Source: a virus
Strand: one strand, 5' to 3'
Length of the DNA stretch: 48,584 nucleotides
IMG/VR virus record: IMGVR_UViG_3300047678_000368
Span: 1-48,584 of that record
This document shows positions 20,989 to 31,700 of this stretch, piece after piece. Every line of letters starts with the position of its first letter. Position 1 is the first letter of the stretch. The notes under the pieces are model-generated. The model did no database searches, was not told the origin of the DNA, and saw only the letters and a list, made by a program, of their open reading frames with translations. A program made the position numbers and the translations under genes.

Positions 20989-21524
20989 GCGAGGCGTGAC
21001 GCGTTGGGGTCGATCGACGCCGGCACCAGCGCCGCGAACACCGCGGCGTACGGATCGATCGCGCGGTACGACAAGCCGTGCTCCGGCCAGTGCACGCAGC
21101 ACGTCGCCCTCGCGAACCGCGGCGAGGACAGTGCCATGTGCACGAACGACTTCGACGGGTAGTAGATGATCTGCCCAATCGCAGGCAGCTTGCCCGCGCC
21201 AACCATCCCGATCACCGTCAGGTACGCGCCGCGGATGTCCTCACACGCGAAGTCGGCGGCCTCGCCCTGTGTGTGCTGCGACGTCGGCGATCCCCCAACC
21301 GCTTTGTTGAGTTCCGGCGAGCGATAGCCCGAGAGAATGCGCATCGGCCGCGCCAGCGCATCGCGTACCGGCTGCAGGCCATGCGCCGCGAGCTGCTCGA
21401 TGCGCGGGATGAACGCGACGGGCACCGGCTCCACGAGCTCGGGATGCGCCGCAGAAACGGCGAACTCGCGCAACCGAAAGTCGCGCGAGACGAGGTCAGG
21501 CCGAGGCGCCGGTGTCGCGGTCAT
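20985..21524 (-). CDS. Endolysin, M15-type D,D-/L,D-peptidase
   Basis: A 179-residue protein of the Peptidase_M15_3 type, which cuts peptide cross-links of peptidoglycan using zinc. Zinc-site motifs are present: SQHTQGEAADFAC (S-x-H-x-x-G-x-A-x-D, residues about 94-106) and FVHMAL (third His, about residue 145). LSGYRSPELNKAVGG precedes them as expected. No signal peptide, so export needs the holin gene just upstream. The stop of the holin-like gene is one base from its ATG. Confidence 0.85.
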   Translation of the reverse strand: MTATPAPRPDLVSRDFRLREFAVSAAHPELVEPVPVAFIPRIEQLAAHGLQPVRDALARPMRILSGYRSPELNKAVGGSPTSQHTQGEAADFACEDIRGAYLTVIGMVGAGKLPAIGQIIYYPSKSFVHMALSSPRFARATCCVHWPEHGLSYRAIDPYAAVFAALVPASIDPNASRLA

Positions 21525-21525
21525 C

Positions 21526-21945
21526 TTACGCGCCGTCCTTGGTGGCCTTCGCGGTATCACCCGCGTGCACCGCGAACGCGATCGAGGTCGCGATCATCGC
21601 GTTGAGTGCGGACGGATCCCACGGGAACCACGGGTAGTGGCGCGCCAGCGTCGCGCACGCGAGCGACACGATGGACGGAATCACCGACACAACAAGTCGC
21701 TTGGTGACGGCAGGCTGCGCCGCGAGCCAGGACGACAGCGATTCGAGCCCGCGCATGAACACCGGTGTCACCAGCCCGAGCGCCAACGTGATCAGGATGT
21801 TGGCGACATCGTGCCATGTGGCCGGCGGTGTGGGCGCGACCACCGTCGAATCGGTGGCTTGCGCGAACACGAGGGTCGGCGCGAGCGCGGTGAGTGCGAG
21901 CGTGGCGCACAGCACCGTCAGGCGCCACAAGGACCGAAGAGACAC
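21526..21945 (-). CDS. Putative holin, 139 aa
   Basis: Starts with SLRSLWRLTVLCATLALTAL and APTLVFAQA, which reads as a signal peptide with cleavage after V-F-A. It is followed by hydrophobic segments ILITLALGLVTPVF, RLVVSVIPSIVSLACATLA and ALNAMIATSIAFAVHA, so about three membrane spans in the mature protein. Position directly before the endolysin supports a holin. GTG at 21945 is chosen because GGAGG lies five bases upstream. The promoter at 22023-22050 would drive it with a leader of about 70 bases. Confidence 0.6.
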   Translation of the reverse strand: MSLRSLWRLTVLCATLALTALAPTLVFAQATDSTVVAPTPPATWHDVANILITLALGLVTPVFMRGLESLSSWLAAQPAVTKRLVVSVIPSIVSLACATLARHYPWFPWDPSALNAMIATSIAFAVHAGDTAKATKDGA

Positions 21946-22022
21946 GATCACCTCCACAGCGATGGGAGAATGCAGGCGCAATCGCCAACAACAGGGAGCG
22001 CATCGTCGCGCGACGCGTGGAC

Positions 22023-22050
22023 GGTACCGTCAGACGTGCCAAAAGCGCAA
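22023..22050 (-). promoter_or_regulatory. Putative lysis-operon promoter with 13-bp site
   Basis: Minus strand TTGCGC (22050-22045), 16-bp spacer, GGTACC (22028-22023) as a poor -10. The 13-bp site TGCCAAAAGCGCA covers 22037-22049. It lies in the gap between two holin-like genes and would start the holin-endolysin-spanin-sigma transcript. Confidence 0.45.
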
Positions 22051-22058
22051 GGTCGCAT

Positions 22059-22556
22059 TTACGACCCAATGCTCCGAGCGATCAGCATGTCGACCTTTGC
22101 ATCAATGCCGGCGAGCACCTTCCCTTGCTGTTCGGAATCCTGCTTGAGTTTCCGAATGTCGCCGCGCATCCCGTTCGTCTTCTGCGCGCCCCACACTTCC
22201 TGCGCGATCTCGTCGATACGCGTCGTGCTCGCGTGGAGTCGTTCGTCGATGTCAGACTTCATGGTTTCCAGTTGCTCCGTGACCCGTTCCGTGAGTTCGG
22301 TGAGGGCGTGCGTGAAACGCTTCTCGGTCTCGTCCGCATGTTCTTTGTTCGCCTTGTCAGAGCGCCGGATTTTGCGCCCCAAACGCAAAGAACTCCCGAG
22401 CCACCCGAGTGCGCCGGTAATGAGATAGGGCACGGCGGTGGCCGCGACGGTCTTCCACGTGGTCGCAGCGAGCGACGCTTGCGACGCCGTATCGCCAACG
22501 GCAACGACGACCGTGGGAATCACCGCTTGCAGGATCGAGGCGAGAGGCAGGGTCAT
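22059..22556 (-). CDS. Membrane protein with coiled coil, lysis-associated
   Basis: A 165-residue protein: two hydrophobic segments (residues about 6-21 and 37-55, VAATAVPYLITGALGWLGSS) followed by a charged coiled coil (HADETEKRFTHALTELTERV). Together with its place next to the lysis cassette this suggests a second holin-like or antiholin-type protein, or a membrane-tethered tail accessory. No family firmly recognised. Separated from the holin by a promoter gap. Confidence 0.55.
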   Translation of the reverse strand: MTLPLASILQAVIPTVVVAVGDTASQASLAATTWKTVAATAVPYLITGALGWLGSSLRLGRKIRRSDKANKEHADETEKRFTHALTELTERVTEQLETMKSDIDERLHASTTRIDEIAQEVWGAQKTNGMRGDIRKLKQDSEQQGKVLAGIDAKVDMLIARSIGS

Positions 22557-22570
22557 TGTGTGGGTCGGAT

Positions 22571-23311
22571 TCAGAATTGACGCGACAGCGTCGCGTAGTC
22601 AGGAAAGCCAGGCGGCAGCCGGAGCCGCTTGAGCCACTGCGCACTGTAGTTACCGGTTCCGCTCGCGCCAATCCGCAACACCGCACCCGTGCCCCACGCG
22701 CTCGCGAGACTATTCGCACTGCTGCGCGCGGTGTTCGTCGCGGCGGCCCCGTTGATGCTCTGCCAGAGTTGCACCGAGCCATCGAGGTAGAGATAGCCCC
22801 ACAGGACTACGCGATCGCCGTTGGCAGGAGCCGCGGCGAGCGTTGCGTTCACACTGGTGCTGCCGTTGTGATGCACCACGCGCCAGAACGAGCCGCTGCT
22901 GTCGACGATGAGCCGCGCCCCGCTGACCGCATCGTTCGTAATGGACCACAAGGCGATGCCCGACGCCGGGACTGCGCCCACTTGGATGAACTCATGCCAG
23001 AAGGCGAGGGCGCCAGGGCGATACGCCGCGGCATACGACAGCCGGTCACTGGTCCCGAGCAACACCCCCATTTGCTCGCGCACCGTGTCGTTGTCCCAGT
23101 CGCGCGGTTCCCACGCCGGCATGTGCTGCGCGCACGTGAAGCTGACGTTGTTGATGTCCGTCACGGTCGCCGTGGCGGCCCGTGAGAACGTCGGCACTTG
23201 GCTTGTGAGCGGCGTGAGGCTCTGGTCGTCGCCGCGGAAATGGAAGATGCAGCGGCTCGCGATCTCGAGCTCGGCCACGTCGTAGAGCGGCGGGAGTGCG
23301 GGAATCGTCAT
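22571..23311 (-). CDS. LamG/concanavalin-like tail protein, 246 aa
   Basis: Reads as a jelly-roll lectin-type domain: RPGALAFWHEFIQVGAVPAS, GIALWSITNDAVSGARLIVD, DRVVLWGYLYLDGSVQLWQS, and a final GNYSAQWLKRLRLPPGF. The strand order matches the LamG/concanavalin A-like fold that phages use for carbohydrate binding. Likely a tail adhesin. SD TTGAGGA precedes the ATG. Next to the Dit-like and tail-tip genes. Confidence 0.6.
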   Translation of the reverse strand: MTIPALPPLYDVAELEIASRCIFHFRGDDQSLTPLTSQVPTFSRAATATVTDINNVSFTCAQHMPAWEPRDWDNDTVREQMGVLLGTSDRLSYAAAYRPGALAFWHEFIQVGAVPASGIALWSITNDAVSGARLIVDSSGSFWRVVHHNGSTSVNATLAAAPANGDRVVLWGYLYLDGSVQLWQSINGAAATNTARSSANSLASAWGTGAVLRIGASGTGNYSAQWLKRLRLPPGFPDYATLSRQF

Positions 23312-23335
23312 GGGGTCCTCAACGAGGTGCTCATC

Positions 23336-24130
23336 TCACGCCTTCCAGTTCTTGCGATAGGTGTAGAGTGCCGCGCCGGCCGTGACTTCCATCGTCGGCC
23401 ATGCACTGAGCGCAGGATTCCCATCGCGCCGCGCGAGCTTGAAGAAATTCCCGCCGGTCAGCCACGCATCGACATTCGTGGTGGCATTCGCGGTCGACAC
23501 TTTGAGAATCTCCTGGCTATCGAGATCGATCACGCCATGCTCGCCCGATGCGAGCGACGGCAGGATGACCATCTCGCCCAACAGCGCGCCGGAGATGCCA
23601 CGGTACCGGATACGCACCTCGGTGCTAATCGCGCCGGCGGCCGTGCCCGTGAGATAGATCCGGCCGCCATGGGGCAGGGTGCCGCACGGGATCGCGACGG
23701 GCGTCGTGCTCAGCACCAGCGACACGCTCGATGCCTCGTACGCCGCGCCGTTCGTCTCGAACTCCACGACGATCGACGGCTCAACATTCACAAAGCTCGG
23801 CGAGAGCACCGAGGGATCGAACACGCGCACGGTGCCGCGCGTGACGCGGGTTGGCGTATCGCGATCGCGGAGCTCCACTACACCCGTCAGCACGTCCAAG
23901 AGCGTTTCCATCACGGCGTTGCGCGCCGCAGGTGTGGCCGCCTTCCCGGTCCACTTGTAGCGACGCACCGTGCTGTCGGCCGTGCTCAGGGGCGACATCA
24001 GCGGCCCGACGCGTCCGGGCCATGCCTGGCGATCGCGCTGGAGCGCAACGCGCGCCATGATCGGCTGTGCCTCTTCCACGACGAGGCTCAGGTCTTCGAT
24101 CGGGATGTCGTTGAGACAGCTACTGAGCAT
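23336..24130 (-). CDS. Distal-tail-like protein, 264 aa
   Basis: A beta-rich protein directly following the tail-tip gene in transcription order. Segments: VRRYKWTGKAATPAARNAVM, ETLLDVLTGVVELRDRDTPT, PSIVVEFETNGAAYEASSVS, IRYRGISGALLGEMVILPSL. The placement and the receptor-module-like beta pattern suggest a distal tail or baseplate protein. I do not see a decisive family motif, so this is a positional call. Confidence 0.5.
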   Translation of the reverse strand: MLSSCLNDIPIEDLSLVVEEAQPIMARVALQRDRQAWPGRVGPLMSPLSTADSTVRRYKWTGKAATPAARNAVMETLLDVLTGVVELRDRDTPTRVTRGTVRVFDPSVLSPSFVNVEPSIVVEFETNGAAYEASSVSLVLSTTPVAIPCGTLPHGGRIYLTGTAAGAISTEVRIRYRGISGALLGEMVILPSLASGEHGVIDLDSQEILKVSTANATTNVDAWLTGGNFFKLARRDGNPALSAWPTMEVTAGAALYTYRKNWKA

Positions 24131-24139
24131 ATCGCGGCC

Positions 24140-27100
24140 TCACGTGAGAGTGTCGCCCTGCAACACGCGTTCCACGTAGCGCGCCCAGCCGATATCGTGG
24201 ATCAAAAAGTAGCCGGTGGAATCGTAGGCGTGGTGCGATTGCACGAACGCCAGCCAGCGATCCGCGAGATCACGGAATCCGGCCTTTGCGGCCGACGCGG
24301 CGATGATGCCCCACGGATAGAGGTCATACTTGCGGCTCATGAACCACGTCGACGCTTTCGCATTGAGCCAACGGAAGGACTGGTCCAATCGGTCGCGCGA
24401 AATACTGTCAGTGCCGTTGATTGGCACGTCGTACACGAACGCCGGCACGCAGATGGTGAGGTCTGGATAGAACCGCGTGAGCTCATTGGTTAGCTTGGCC
24501 GCGCCGCCGTTGTCGTACGCCACCGACATCCACCCGCTTTCACCGGCGGCATTGGCGCCCGTGCTCCACTGCGAGTAGATGCCGCTCAGCAGGTTGCCCG
24601 GTGTCGTGCTGTACGTACCCGCCCACGTGGCTTGCGCGCCACCGCGCGCGGTCATCAGGTCGAGCGCGTCCTTACAGCCGCGATAGGCTTCGATGTTGTC
24701 GAGCGTTTGGTTGAACGGGTAGACCGCGTTGTCTTGGAACGTGTCGACCATGTAGCCCGCGCCACCATTCACCAAGCGCAGGCGCGTGAGGATGTTGTAG
24801 TACAGCGCATCCTGAATCGCGGCGATGTTGGTGTCCCACCACGTGAGGCCACCGCTCGCGACCGTGGCGTACCGTACGGCCAGGCGAAGGAACGACCCCG
24901 CGTAGGCATCGTGGGAATCGGCGCGCTTGACCGTCGGCGTGCCGCGTGGCGTGCCGACATCGTACGGCCAGCGCAGATAGTTCGGGGAGCCGCCGTACGT
25001 CGTGCCGTGCACACTGTTCCACGTCGGCGCGCTGTTCGCCGTGCCGCCCGAGCCATAGAACTTGGTGATTTGCAGATCCAAGTGCGCCTGCACGATGCTC
25101 GGCAACTCTTCAACGAACGGATAGAGCCCGAGGTTGGCAAAGTACCAATTGATGTCGCCCGTCGCGTTCTGCGCGACCGCGTTAGCCCACGTGCCGCTCG
25201 CCACGACCGCATCACTCACGCGCTGCTTGAGGTAGAGTGGGGCGCGAGGCACGACACGATAGAACGTGCGCGATTCCGCGACCGCGTAGATCCGATTCCC
25301 GTAGGTCGCGACGTCCACGTAGGTGCGGAAGAGCAGGAGCTCCGCCGCGGTGGGCAACGTCTCCGGACTGCCGGCCGCGCGCTGGCGCACGATCCCGGCG
25401 GCATCGACATACACAAACGAATTGACGGCCGCGGTGGTGACGGTGGTCTGTGCCCAGCTCACGAGCTTCCCGCCAATGACGCCAGTCCCGGCCGCGACGG
25501 TGATATCGAAGCTCGGCGCGGTGACGAGGTCGCGCGTCACCCAGTTGCCGCCGGTGATCACTGCATCAACCCCAGTCGGATCGACGGTCGTCGGAATCAG
25601 CACGCGCGCGCCGCCATTGCCGTTCGCGCTCAAGGCGACGCCGAGACCTGAGATCAGCAACCGACTCACGCCGGGGATCTCGTTTCCCGAATCATCGACC
25701 ACGGTGAGGCTCGTCGGCGTCGTGGTGCCGCCGCCAGAGCCAGAGCCCCCCGTGACGCTCGAAGTGGAGCCCGAGCCGCCGCTCACGCTGGCACTGCCGG
25801 TGCCCAGCAACTTGGCCGCCGTGCGGCGCAACGTTTCCAAGAGCATAGACGATTGGTGCGGGTTCAGGTGGACGCGAGTGTAGGCCATCACGCGCAGCGC
25901 TTCGCCAATATCTGCGAGCGTCAGGCGCACGCCACACGCCACGCGCCGCGCCGCGATCTGCGCGCCGACGATGTCCGCGAGCTGCGCCATCGTGCACGAC
26001 ACGCTCCGCACTTCGCGCGCATAAACGTTCAAATAGCGCACCCCCGCCTGCCAACCGACGTTCGCGTGACTGGACGCCGTGAACGGGACGTTCGGGTCGG
26101 TGCCTTCGGTGATCATCGCGTACGAGGCCATCGCATAGCCGTACGCGTTGAGCGAGAAGTTGGCGGTCGATGAGACATCGAGTCGCAGGCGCGTGGTCGC
26201 GGTCAATTCGATCTGCACCTTCACCACGAACGCGATCGGGGTGGGGCGCGTCTGACCGGCGGGCACACTGAGCGTCAGCGTATCGCTCGTGACGGTGCCT
26301 AAGGTCGCATTCGTGGCCGCGTTCTTCACACTGAGCGTGATCGTCGCACTGTACGCGCCGGACGGTGCCTGCGAACTCCAGAGCACTCCGGCGAAGTGCG
26401 CCCATACGGTTCGCGACGATCCGGCCGGTACGATGACCACGGCATCATCAGAGATCCATCCGCCGACAGACGAGCGCAGCAGCGTGGTGCTGCCGCTCCC
26501 CTGGTCGGGCCAGCCGTAGACGTTGCGCACGATGCGCACGACCGCGTTATCGAGAATCGAGGTCGCGACGGAGCCAACATTCACGGTCGCTTGCCCGGCG
26601 GTGTTCGCGTTCACCGTCGCCTGCGCGTAGAGCGTCTGTGGCTGCGATTTGAACACCGCGCCCGAGAGGAGCTGATAGGCGGTGTCGTTCTGGTAGGTGT
26701 GCCCCGTGCCGCTCACGGTGCCCGTGGCCGAGAGCGTCCCGAGCAAGTTGCCCGACGCGTCCAGCCACTCGGTGCGCCAGATGTTCGAGATCGCGAGCGA
26801 GCCGCTCCACGTCACGGCGATCTGTTTGTTGTCTGGCCACTCCGTATCGCTATTGGTGACGCTCTTCGTCACGGTGGCGCTCACCGTGGCAAACACCAAC
26901 GACGCCGGACCGAAGTACATCCACAGCGCATCCCATCCGGCAAAGCTCAGCGCGATCGAGGTGTCATTCGCGTGATAGTCGGCCGTCAGCGTGAACACGC
27001 CGAGGCCGGTCGTGCCGCTGGGCCCGTAGTAATACTGCAGCGTGACCGTTTGCCCGGCGGCGATCGCTGGCGACTGCGGCAGTTGTTCGTTGGCAGTCGT

Positions 27101-28726
27101 CGCGTAGAGCGGCTGGGCGAGGTTCATGGTAAACGACCACGTCTCATCGCCGACGAACACATGCGCGTAGGTGTAGCTGTCACTCACGCCCGCATACGCG
27201 CCTCCCGTGATGAAGCGCAGCTGATCGCCGTTCAACAGCTTGCGCGTGCCATTCGGCGCGGTGAGTGCGAGCGTCGACGCACCGGCCGATTGCGCACCGT
27301 TGGCGGCAAACACCCGGCCCGTGGCGACACCGGCGACATACTCGGTCAGCTGCGCGCCGTTCGCGACATTCTGCGCGAGCGTGCCAGAGAGCGAGGCCGT
27401 GACGTTGAGGCTGGACGGAATCGTCTTCGTGCCGTTCGTCGTGGCCAGCACGACTTCGCCGACTTCCAAGCGCTCGCCCTTCCGAATCGCCTTGCCACTC
27501 GCGAGCCCGTCAATCGGGAGCGTGGTCGATCCGCCAGACGTCGCGCCATTCGCGGCCGCGACGAGATCGGTGACTTCATCGGTGGGGTAGGGTTCCAACC
27601 ACCCGATGCCGGGCGCACTCCACCGCGCGGCGCCCATGGCAAAGTTCGCATTCGCGACGCGGTTGGCTTCGCCGCGCATGGAGCTCACGGACAGCGGCGC
27701 CACGACGCGACCGAATTGCGTCACCGCATCCGGCTTACTCAGCGACGTGACCGGCGAGCCGGCGCTATCCGCCACCAGCGTCACGTTTGCGCCCACCACG
27801 AGGCTGGACGTGTCCGACAGCAACACCGCGCCATCACTCGCGCGGCTGTCGCTGATGGCGCGTCGGATCACCGTGGTCCCGCTGATGAATTGCAGGTACC
27901 ACGTATTCGCCATGTCGTCGAACGCAATCGGCTGCGCGGTCGATGTCGGATCGTTCAGCACGACCCAGCCCGAGGCGATGCTGCCCACGGTGAACACGTG
28001 GTTGCCGATCGACGCGGGTTCCGTGCCGCCGTCGGGCACCGCCCCCGTCGGAATCACGACCGTCGCCAGCCCTTCATCGGTCTTCTTGTCGGCCAGCTTG
28101 AGCAGTGCGCCCGACTGCGCCACACGGATGGCGTTCACATCGCTGCCGCGCTCCGCCAGCATCGCGATGCGATACAAGGCCCCCGGCGACGGCTGATACA
28201 ACACCAACTCGAGACCGGTCGCGTCACACAGCGCGCGCAGCAACTGGCCGCGGCTCCACTGCGCGAACGAGAGCGTCACAAGCTGCGCGCTCTCGATGGG
28301 GCCCAGCACGGTATCGAGCCACGCGAGGCCATCGGCCGACAGATTCGTCAACACGTACGAGGTGATCCACTGCGCAACGCTGAGGGTCGCGGCGATGGTC
28401 GTGTATGTGGTGCCGTTCACCGTCTGCGTGACCCAGCCGGCCGTTGCGAGGTCGAAGTGCGGCGGGGCGCATTCGATATCGAGCCAGTTGCCGAACGGGT
28501 CACCCGAGAGCGTGCTCACGCGATATTCGCGCGTGATGCCATCGGTCCCCAAGAATCGGAGCGGCGTGCGGACGCTGATGGCGACGCGCGTCGGCAACGC
28601 AATACGGAACGACGCGCTGTCCGTGTTGTCGACTTGCTCGGTGGTTGTCGCGCTCAACACCTGGAGCGTGTCGCGTACGGCGCCTGTCGCGAATCCCGCC
28701 GTCACCTGCAGCAATGGCTGGATCAC
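24140..28726 (-). CDS. Tail-tip (Tal-like) protein with C-terminal toroid-like domain
   Basis: A 1528-residue protein. Residues 1-300 look like the tail-hub domain of tail-associated proteins (LRFLGTDGITREYRVSTLSG; QLLRALCDATGLELVLYQPS). Residues 330-950 are beta-rich repeats (VGEVVLATTNGTKTIPSSLN). A Gly/Ser linker (SGGSGSTSSVTGGSGSGGGT) lies near residue 990, followed by a short beta domain. From about residue 1160 the protein becomes helical and aromatic (DSHDAYAGSFLRLAVRYATV; DTFQDNAVYPFNQTLDNIEA; WLNAKASTWFMSRKYDLYPW). This resembles an alpha/alpha-toroid glycosidase or lyase, which would make it a surface-polysaccharide enzyme. It overlaps the tape measure by ATGA. Confidence 0.7.
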   Translation of the reverse strand: MIQPLLQVTAGFATGAVRDTLQVLSATTTEQVDNTDSASFRIALPTRVAISVRTPLRFLGTDGITREYRVSTLSGDPFGNWLDIECAPPHFDLATAGWVTQTVNGTTYTTIAATLSVAQWITSYVLTNLSADGLAWLDTVLGPIESAQLVTLSFAQWSRGQLLRALCDATGLELVLYQPSPGALYRIAMLAERGSDVNAIRVAQSGALLKLADKKTDEGLATVVIPTGAVPDGGTEPASIGNHVFTVGSIASGWVVLNDPTSTAQPIAFDDMANTWYLQFISGTTVIRRAISDSRASDGAVLLSDTSSLVVGANVTLVADSAGSPVTSLSKPDAVTQFGRVVAPLSVSSMRGEANRVANANFAMGAARWSAPGIGWLEPYPTDEVTDLVAAANGATSGGSTTLPIDGLASGKAIRKGERLEVGEVVLATTNGTKTIPSSLNVTASLSGTLAQNVANGAQLTEYVAGVATGRVFAANGAQSAGASTLALTAPNGTRKLLNGDQLRFITGGAYAGVSDSYTYAHVFVGDETWSFTMNLAQPLYATTANEQLPQSPAIAAGQTVTLQYYYGPSGTTGLGVFTLTADYHANDTSIALSFAGWDALWMYFGPASLVFATVSATVTKSVTNSDTEWPDNKQIAVTWSGSLAISNIWRTEWLDASGNLLGTLSATGTVSGTGHTYQNDTAYQLLSGAVFKSQPQTLYAQATVNANTAGQATVNVGSVATSILDNAVVRIVRNVYGWPDQGSGSTTLLRSSVGGWISDDAVVIVPAGSSRTVWAHFAGVLWSSQAPSGAYSATITLSVKNAATNATLGTVTSDTLTLSVPAGQTRPTPIAFVVKVQIELTATTRLRLDVSSTANFSLNAYGYAMASYAMITEGTDPNVPFTASSHANVGWQAGVRYLNVYAREVRSVSCTMAQLADIVGAQIAARRVACGVRLTLADIGEALRVMAYTRVHLNPHQSSMLLETLRRTAAKLLGTGSASVSGGSGSTSSVTGGSGSGGGTTTPTSLTVVDDSGNEIPGVSRLLISGLGVALSANGNGGARVLIPTTVDPTGVDAVITGGNWVTRDLVTAPSFDITVAAGTGVIGGKLVSWAQTTVTTAAVNSFVYVDAAGIVRQRAAGSPETLPTAAELLLFRTYVDVATYGNRIYAVAESRTFYRVVPRAPLYLKQRVSDAVVASGTWANAVAQNATGDINWYFANLGLYPFVEELPSIVQAHLDLQITKFYGSGGTANSAPTWNSVHGTTYGGSPNYLRWPYDVGTPRGTPTVKRADSHDAYAGSFLRLAVRYATVASGGLTWWDTNIAAIQDALYYNILTRLRLVNGGAGYMVDTFQDNAVYPFNQTLDNIEAYRGCKDALDLMTARGGAQATWAGTYSTTPGNLLSGIYSQWSTGANAAGESGWMSVAYDNGGAAKLTNELTRFYPDLTICVPAFVYDVPINGTDSISRDRLDQSFRWLNAKASTWFMSRKYDLYPWGIIAASAAKAGFRDLADRWLAFVQSHHAYDSTGYFLIHDIGWARYVERVLQGDTLT

Positions 28727-31700
28727 GACAGCGTCTTCCCGGCGACCTTCGCCTGAATGCCGGCGGCGCGCGCCAGATACGCATCGAGCGCTGGGCCCGC
28801 CTGCTGGACGAACTGGTCCGCGGCTTCTGCGGGCGTGATCCCGGTCAGTGGGCCGTTGAAGTTGACGATCAGGACGATACCGCCGCTGGACCCACCCGGC
28901 GCATTGCCACCTGTGATGCCAGGCGGCAACGCCGGAATGTTGACGGGGGGCAAGCCCGCCAATGCGCCGCCGCCCAACAACGCCACCATCCGTTCAATCC
29001 CGATGCGCGCGCCACGCTGTTCCACGAGCGCGGACGCGAGATAGTCGGTGATGGTGAGCGCCTGCTGTCCCGAAATCTGCGTCACCGCGCTGGCGATAAA
29101 CTCCGACTTCTTGGTGTCGGGAACCGCTGACGACGTGGTGTCATACGCTTTGAGAGCGTCCTGCACCGCTTGCTGATCGTATTTGTCGTTCAGCGCTTTG
29201 AGCTTGATCTTGCCCGTCGCGATGATCTGCTGGATGATCGCGTCGGAAAGATTGAGTTCTTTGGCGCGCGCGATCTTGGTTTCGATGTCGCGCTGCAACG
29301 CGGCGATATCGGCTTCGCGATTCTTGCCCGTAGTACGGAGATAGTCATCCGTCACCGAATCTGTGAAATCCTTCTGCGCGGCCGCGGCTTCGAGGAGCGC
29401 CTTCGCGGCATCCTGCGCGTTCTGGCCCAGCCCATCGAGTGAGCTATCCAATTCGAGAATCGCGGCGATCACTTCATCCTGCGTCATGCCCGCAAACGCG
29501 GAGAGATCGACGGTCCCGTCACGCACGCCCTGCAGCAACGTCTTGAGCGCCCCAGTCGCGCCCTCGACGCCGTCCAGTGTCGTCACGTCGAAGCTGCCGA
29601 GCAGCTTCTGAAACGCGTCGCCGTATCCCTCCAGCGTGCGCTTAAAGGCATCGGCGCCGGTCGAGTCGTTAAGCGCGATGTCTTGCGACGCCGTATCGCG
29701 GAGTCGCTGACGTGCCTTCTCGCTGTTGGATGTGGCTTCGTCCACCACATCGCCTATGCTGCCCAGTATCTGCCGAATCAGATCGACGATCGGCTGTTCG
29801 CTCTCGCTGATTCCGTCAGCGGCCAACGACACATAGAGATCGCGCAGCTTCTGCTTTGCGGCATCGACGCCGGCCGCGCTCGTGAGATCGATCCCGGAGA
29901 GGATGCCCGCGAGATCATCACTCAATCCAGACGCAACTTTCTTCAACCGACCAAACTTCTCCGCGGCGTTACCGCCCAGGATGTCGTTGTCGGTGTTGAG
30001 CGCGTTGAGTGCCTTGCTGGTGCGCGTAGCGAACGTTTCCAGACCGCTCGCGGCGCTTTCCGCCGCGCCCAGGATGGCCATCAGCGCGTCGATGATCTGC
30101 TGCTCATCGGCGGTGATGCCATCCGCCGAGAGCGATTCAAAGATCCCGCGGATGCGCGTCTTCAGCGCATCAAGCCCGCCCTCGGCCGTGACATCGATGC
30201 CGTCGAGCAATCCGCCGAGCTGCGTGAATTGCGTGGTGTACGCATCGACCAACGCCTTGAGCGCCTCGTTGCCTTGGAGCCCGAGAATCGCGATGCGATC
30301 GTTCGTTTCTTTGAGCGACTTGGATAGCGCAGCGGCAGCCACCGCAGCGGCTTCCTCTGCGGCCTGCACTTCACGCAGCGCGCGCAAGTACTCCACCAGC
30401 CCTTCTGTACCGGTAAACTGGTCCTCAGCGTCTTTGATCTCTTTCTGGTATTGCAAATGACGCTGCGCTGCGTCCGCTTCCGCCGTGTACCCCTGCGCGC
30501 GCAAGCGCCGGACGTTCAGATCGTCCGTCAGCGCCGCGAGTTTCTCCTCTCGCTCTTTCCGGAGCGCCGCCTCGGCTTCTTCGGCAATTGGCGCAATGGC
30601 CTTCAGGCCATCTACCAGGCGGCGCAGTGGTTCGACGAACAGGACCGCCTTCGCGAACTCCAAGCCATCACCCGTCGCAGCCGCATTCTGCAAGGTATCA
30701 GCGATCTGTTTGTCGAGTTGCCGAATCCACTCGTTGAGGCCCGCCGCGCTCATCGTGAGCCCGTTGGCGTACTCGTATCCCGCCGCTTTGCCCGCCGCTT
30801 GGATGAGGCGCCCGATCTCCTCCGCTACCGCATCACGCTCGCGCTGCCACTGGGGCTTCGCATCATCGGCGATCCCTTGTCCGAACTTGCGAAGGGATTC
30901 GTTGAACTGGTCCGCGAGCGCCGCCAGCTCTTTCGCTCGCTTTCTGGCCTTCGTACCAAACGCGTCAACGGCATCACCAGCCAGGCTGACCACGCCAACG
31001 AGAATGCCAATCACGGGCACCATCTGTCCAATACCGGAGGCGATGGAGCTCAGCCCACTCCCGGCGTTGCTGCCGCTGCCGGAGTTCCCTGACTTACTCA
31101 GCTGTGCAAGGACGCTAGAGATGTCCGCAAGCGATTTGCCCAGCGCGGCGACCTTGCCCAGCATGGAGCCCAGTTTGTCGCTACCAAAGCCGAACGCGTT
31201 GGCCAGGGTGATCGCGTTGAGCGCGGCCGCTTGCAAACCCGAACCGATCTGCGCGACGACCGAGACGTCTTCGCGCGGCACCGTGGAGCCTGAAGCGTTG
31301 CCATCGCCCTCGGCCTTTTTGCGCCGCTCGATCGCTTCTTTGAGCGCCCGCTCCGCATCAGCGCGCGTGTTCGTGGAGAGCGTGATGTCATCGACGATCG
31401 CCTGCAAGAGGCGCTCATCTTCCTTCATGCGCGCGATCGCGAAGCGGTAATCCGCCACCGACACGGCCGCGCCCGTGAAGCTAGCGTCGGCCGTCTTGCC
31501 GAAGGTTTCGACCGTCTGGATCTGACTCGCGTAGTCCTTGTTCAGATCCTCGATCGTAAGCAACGCAGTGCGTTGCTTCTCGAGCGCCGGCAACAGCGAT
31601 TTCTCCAGCGCATCGGCTTGCTTCGCCGTGGCCGCGGCTCCGCTCGGGTCCGTCTCACGCTGCGCATCCGCCAGCGCGCGTAGCGTGGCGATCTTCTTGC

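Noticed and set aside
26396-28756. Plus-strand frame of nearly 790 codons
   Set aside because: Arg/His/Gly-rich, domain-free translation lying antisense to the tail-tip gene; a typical shadow in GC-rich DNA.
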